From the NCBI RefSeq assembly GCF_025699125.1, contig NZ_JAILWC010000003.1:186001-250000 (forward strand): a stretch of DNA of 64,000 nucleotides. Direction: 5' to 3'. The stretch comes from Nitrosopumilus sp. GTDB taxonomy: Archaea; Thermoproteota; Nitrososphaeria; Nitrososphaerales; Nitrosopumilaceae. Shown here in pieces: positions 60,888 to 64,000 of this stretch. Under the pieces are notes generated by a model. The model worked only from the letters and a program-made list of their open reading frames with translations, did not search any database and had not been told where the DNA came from. A program made the position numbers and the translations under genes. Position 1 is the stretch's first letter; every line of letters starts with the position of its first letter.

Positions 60888-61699
60888 CCAAGTTTTGCAG
60901 AAGGATACGAACCTAAAACTTTCATAAACAGTGTATCGTGTTTTATTTTTTCCAACATTTCTGAAATCTTTGAATCCTCTTTATGCCCTTCAAAATCCAC
61001 ATAGAAATTATATTCCCATGTGTTTGTTTTTGTTGGCCTTGATTCGATCTTTGTCAGGTTGACATTGTTTTTGTGAAAATTTTCTATAATCCGAAACAAT
61101 GAGCCTGGCTCATGCTTTATTGAGAAAATTATTGATGTCTTGTCATTGCCAGTAATGGGGCTGTTTGTTTTTGACAAGATTAAAAATCTGGTATAATTAT
61201 TTAGGTTATTTGTAATGTTACTGGAAATTATTGGCATTTCATAAATTTCTGCTGCATTCTTACTTGCAATGCTTGCACAATTTCTTTTGTTTAGTTCTTT
61301 AACGATTTTTACACTTCCTGCAGTATCATATGATGGAATTGTCTTCATACCGTGTTCTTCGATAAATTTTCTGCACTGCCCCAAAGCTTGCGGATGTGAA
61401 TAAACAGTATCTACCTCACCTAATCTGCCAATTCCAATTAAACAGTGTTCAATTCTATGATAAATCTCTCCTATTGCATTTAGATCTGTAGAATACAATA
61501 AATCATAGCTTTCACCAACGCTTCCTTCCAATGAATTCTCTACAGGTAAAATTGCGCATTCTGTTTTATCTGATGATGTATTTTCTAATACTTCGGCAAA
61601 TGTGGCAAACGGAACAGTATCTATTTCATTATTAAAAAATATTCGTGCTGCTGCTTCACTGTATGCACCTCGTTCGCCTTGGAACGAAACATTTGTCAT
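60884..61699 (-). CDS. pheA: Prephenate dehydratase
   Basis: A 271-residue enzyme converting prephenate to phenylpyruvate for phenylalanine. Catalytic domain: FQGERGAYSEAAARIFF, ILPVENSLEGSVGESYDLLY, SHPQALGQCRKFI, and the substrate motif NYTRFLILSK. C-terminal ACT domain (SIIFSIKHEPGSLFRIIENF, then ESRP) binds phenylalanine for feedback inhibition. No chorismate mutase is fused. The csl4 stop lies 3 bases upstream of its start. Confidence 0.94.
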   Translation of the reverse strand: MTNVSFQGERGAYSEAAARIFFNNEIDTVPFATFAEVLENTSSDKTECAILPVENSLEGSVGESYDLLYSTDLNAIGEIYHRIEHCLIGIGRLGEVDTVYSHPQALGQCRKFIEEHGMKTIPSYDTAGSVKIVKELNKRNCASIASKNAAEIYEMPIISSNITNNLNNYTRFLILSKTNSPITGNDKTSIIFSIKHEPGSLFRIIENFHKNNVNLTKIESRPTKTNTWEYNFYVDFEGHKEDSKISEMLEKIKHDTLFMKVLGSYPSAKLG

Positions 61700-61702
61700 T
61701 TC

Positions 61703-62254
61703 TTACTCTCTCAATTTTATAAAATCGCTATTGCCGAAATTGGAAGAAAGTTTTCTTTCATCAATCCATGCACATTCTGTACATTTGATGGCGTCACGCA
61801 TTGGAACAACTTTTCCACCACATTTTCTACACTTTGTAAATAAAACACCTAAATTCGGTTCGCTAATTGTTGCATGAATTGTACCATTAAGATGATTTAG
61901 AATTTTTAATGCTACTATGTCATTTACCAATGCAACATTTCTTATTCTTAGATTTCGTGTGGAGCAAACACATTCTACTTTTGATGTAGTTGGTCTTCCA
62001 TTAATGTAATCAATAGAGACTGCAATCATTGATGACATTACTGCTGCGACTGTTCCAATAATTATGTCACCTACTTGAGGAATTGATAGAAGTTTTGGAT
62101 GTTTAATGCTGGCAATTCGTGTTGTCTTGTCAATATCTTTTTCACCTATGGTTGCTGCTCTTACCATATCGCCATCATCAAAGGTGTTATTTCCAGCCTC
62201 ATATTCTTCAATAGATGCTATTTTATCTCCTGGAAATGTTGCATTTTCAGACAT
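61703..62254 (-). CDS. csl4: Exosome complex RNA-binding protein Csl4
   Basis: A 183-residue cap subunit of the archaeal exosome, which degrades and tails RNA. N-terminal domain with FPGDKIASIEEYEAGNNTF, an S1 RNA-binding domain in the middle (VGDIIIGTVAAVMSSMIAVS), and a C-terminal zinc ribbon (CRKCGGKVVPMRDAIKCTEC). Domain order and length match Csl4. Coupled to pheA by a 3-base gap, although the functions are unrelated. Confidence 0.92.
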   Translation of the reverse strand: MSENATFPGDKIASIEEYEAGNNTFDDGDMVRAATIGEKDIDKTTRIASIKHPKLLSIPQVGDIIIGTVAAVMSSMIAVSIDYINGRPTTSKVECVCSTRNLRIRNVALVNDIVALKILNHLNGTIHATISEPNLGVLFTKCRKCGGKVVPMRDAIKCTECAWIDERKLSSNFGNSDFIKLRE

Positions 62255-62330
62255 GCAGAGATTTTTGTTTTTATGATTATAATTGTTTGTGGTTTGAGCC
62301 TCTTTCAGTATTTTTCACAAGTTCTGCTGA

Positions 62331-63800
62331 TTAGGAAAAAGGAGTAATCAAAACTAATCCAGGTTCATCTGGGACAAATTTAATCATGGCAATGTCTTTA
62401 TCTAATACATTATTTTGAGACTCTAATTGATCAGGAATCTGACCATTTACTGTGACTAACATTTTTGATGCAACAAATTCTTTTGGAATGTATAATATTA
62501 CATATTGTGGTTTATCAATAGAAAATGAGATCATTCCAATTTCAGGAATAAATTCAAAATTCGATACAACAGCAGGGCTTCGAATGTCAATCGTTTTAGT
62601 ACCTTTGATGAACTGTGGTTGGAATTTCTCTCTGTTCTCTTTTGTTAGAGGATCATCTTCATATTTCTCTGAATCTTGAATCTCTAATCGCAATCCTTCA
62701 ATGCAATAATTTCTTGTGTCTGGTTCTTCAATCAGGTTGCATAGTTCTTTTCCCTTTTCAAAATCATGGCTTGTGAAAAACGCAAGTGTTGTTCCAGTAG
62801 ACATGCTGCATTCTACGTAATCATTTTTTTCAAGTTGCTTTGCATTACAAAGATTAGAAATCACATCCTTAGATATTCCGTCTCTTGTAAAGACATTATC
62901 CGTATATTGCATCATAACACCTTTCACACATAAGATATCTTGATAAAACGACAAATCGTCACATGATTCTAATGAAGAGTTTAGATCATCTCCAAAATAA
63001 TGAACAAACCCGTGTCCCAAACCATGAATGCAGTCCTGGTAGTTTGAAGAACCTATCAAATCATCACATATTGTTTGATATGAATTTGGAAAAGATGCTT
63101 CAGATTCGCCAATATTGTGGAAATAAGATGCTAATACTCCATGAAAGTAGCCTCCTCTACACATAGTACCATCCATTCCTTGCAGGCTTTTTGTTACATC
63201 TCTAGTCTCATCGTATGCAACATGACCTATCTCATGAGATATAAAATGACAGTCATCTACCGTACCAATTTTCGATAGTGCTATTGACAATTCTAGTGCA
63301 TCCAAGTTATTTTTCTCACTCTTTACAAGTTTACCAAAAAACTGTGAATAGCAAACAAGACGTGATGTACTATCATCCATATATGCACATGTGTCTATGT
63401 CTTGAAGATATTTTGTAGCCAATATTTCTGAAGATAGTAAGGGGTTAGAATCATCAACATCCAAAATTCCATCATTGTCGTCATCCGTGTCTTTGTTTGA
63501 ACCCACTCCATCAAAATCAAAATCAGCCCAATCTAGGTGATCTGTGTCAAATTGATCAAGATAATCTGATGCCATGTCATTGTCATCATTAGTATCACAC
63601 TCATCACCCACTCCATCAAAATCAAAATCAGATTGATCCGAATTTACGTTTAAAGGACAATTATCAATAGAATCCATTACTCTGTCTTTATCAGTATCCG
63701 CAAATGTTGCAAATTCTGATAACAAAAAAGATACGCCAAGGGTAATTCCTACCAAAACAAGCAGGAATTTAATTTTCTTATCAACCGCAAAAGCTACCAT
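62331..63800 (-). CDS. Secreted protein with thrombospondin type-3 repeats and HEIGH zincin-like motif
   Basis: A 489-residue protein with a hydrophobic signal/anchor (residues about 9-29), then calcium-binding thrombospondin type-3 repeats (DTDKDRVMDSIDNCPLN, DFDFDGVGDECDTNDDND, DTDDDNDGILDVDD). The main domain has CHFISHEIGHVAYDE (an HExxH zinc site), CRGGYFHGVLASYFH, CIHGLGHGFVHYFGDD and several paired cysteines. A metallopeptidase role is possible, but I know of no family with exactly this set. A beta-rich C-terminal domain of about 90 residues ends the protein. Confidence 0.7.
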   Translation of the reverse strand: MVAFAVDKKIKFLLVLVGITLGVSFLLSEFATFADTDKDRVMDSIDNCPLNVNSDQSDFDFDGVGDECDTNDDNDMASDYLDQFDTDHLDWADFDFDGVGSNKDTDDDNDGILDVDDSNPLLSSEILATKYLQDIDTCAYMDDSTSRLVCYSQFFGKLVKSEKNNLDALELSIALSKIGTVDDCHFISHEIGHVAYDETRDVTKSLQGMDGTMCRGGYFHGVLASYFHNIGESEASFPNSYQTICDDLIGSSNYQDCIHGLGHGFVHYFGDDLNSSLESCDDLSFYQDILCVKGVMMQYTDNVFTRDGISKDVISNLCNAKQLEKNDYVECSMSTGTTLAFFTSHDFEKGKELCNLIEEPDTRNYCIEGLRLEIQDSEKYEDDPLTKENREKFQPQFIKGTKTIDIRSPAVVSNFEFIPEIGMISFSIDKPQYVILYIPKEFVASKMLVTVNGQIPDQLESQNNVLDKDIAMIKFVPDEPGLVLITPFS

Positions 63801-63895
63801 TGGAGATGATTCGGTATGGCATTCCCTATATTTTAAATCATATGATAAAACTACTTTCTAGATATCATCTATAAACAAGAAATCATGTATCTCCT

Positions 63896-63982
63896 ATGAT
63901 AGTTGAAGTACACGATACAAGTCATTTTCTTTATGATAATCTGACAGAACTTTGGCAAATCATATATCCAGAAAAAGTTTGA
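63896..63982 (+). CDS. Possible 28-residue leaderless small ORF
   Basis: MIVEVHDTSHFLYDNLTELW plus eight residues. A CTATAAAC BoxA (63869-63876) is centred about 24 bases before the ATG, the distance for leaderless transcripts. Another ATG at 63990 starts a frame cut by the window end. It is short and unconfirmed. Confidence 0.35.
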   Translation: MIVEVHDTSHFLYDNLTELWQIIYPEKV

Positions 63983-64000
63983 AATAATCATGAAAGCTCT

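Noticed and set aside
1..64000. Insertion sequences, prophage or integrated elements
   Set aside because: No transposase, integrase or phage structural gene, and no tRNA-flanking direct repeat, was recognised.

Overview
The window is an AT-rich chromosomal segment of an ammonia-oxidising archaeon of the Nitrososphaerota (Thaumarchaeota), most like Nitrosopumilus or Nitrosarchaeum. The evidence is archaeal and eukaryote-like information-processing genes (TFE, Nep1, Rpp21/Rnp4, S19e, PDCD5, NAC, Csl4, Trm56, S27e, L44e, thermosome). Archaeal versions of cofactor pathways point the same way (GTP cyclohydrolase III, ArfC, CobY, MptE), as do secreted proteins carrying a Trp-rich C-terminal module that I associate with this phylum. 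Many genes have a TATA-like BoxA about 25 bases before the start codon, as expected for leaderless transcripts. No amo genes, insertion sequences, prophage or CRISPR array were seen.

Layout. 1-4.2 kb: secreted and membrane proteins (Trp-rich-module proteins, rhomboid protease, small tautomerase, His-rich secreted protein). 4.5-7.6 kb: nitrilase-family hydrolase, zinc-ribbon protein, thiolase plus DUF35 partner. 7.7-13.1 kb: a ribonucleotide-reduction block in which an apparent regulator (HTH, ATP-cone, NrdD-like body without catalytic cysteines) precedes the B12-dependent reductase NrdJ. 13.2-18.3 kb: membrane-anchored glycosidase-like protein, Nep1, tRNA-Gly(TCC), Rnp4, S19e, PDCD5, a reductase and a CitE-like lyase. 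18.3-20.7 kb: small regulators and a TPR protein. 20.8-25.1 kb: a complete-looking riboflavin cluster with an embedded amidohydrolase. 25.2-36.2 kb: mixed housekeeping (hemerythrin, aldehyde dehydrogenase, TFE, Trm56, HflX, PhoU, MCT-1-like PUA, NAC, RuvC-like protein, UbiD, thioesterase). 36.2-41.4 kb: the most accessory-looking stretch, with three helical, partly Trp-rich proteins (two clear paralogs), unknown genes, a 10-bp tandem repeat in a promoter and a gene with a 96-bp minisatellite. 41.5-48.5 kb: heme O synthase with an Lrp regulator, aspartate-semialdehyde dehydrogenase and a five-gene cobalamin operon. 48.5-63.8 kb: ribosomal proteins, adenine deaminase, thermosome, ROK kinase, GuaA, MptE/FolP, GuaB, secreted proteins, PheA, Csl4 and a large secreted zincin-like protein.

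How the genes fit together. NrdJ needs adenosylcobalamin, and the window also carries the late cobalamin assembly genes. GTP-derived cofactor synthesis is well represented: riboflavin (ArfA, ArfC, RibB, RibH, RibE) and pterin (MptE, FolP), alongside purine genes (GuaA, GuaB, Ade). The strongest candidate for an undescribed system is the NrdD-like pseudo-enzyme fused to a DNA-binding domain next to nrdJ. Two other genes stand out because their reading frames extend well upstream of any ATG, GTG or TTG. One is an Lrp regulator that appears to start with ACG behind a Shine-Dalgarno sequence.
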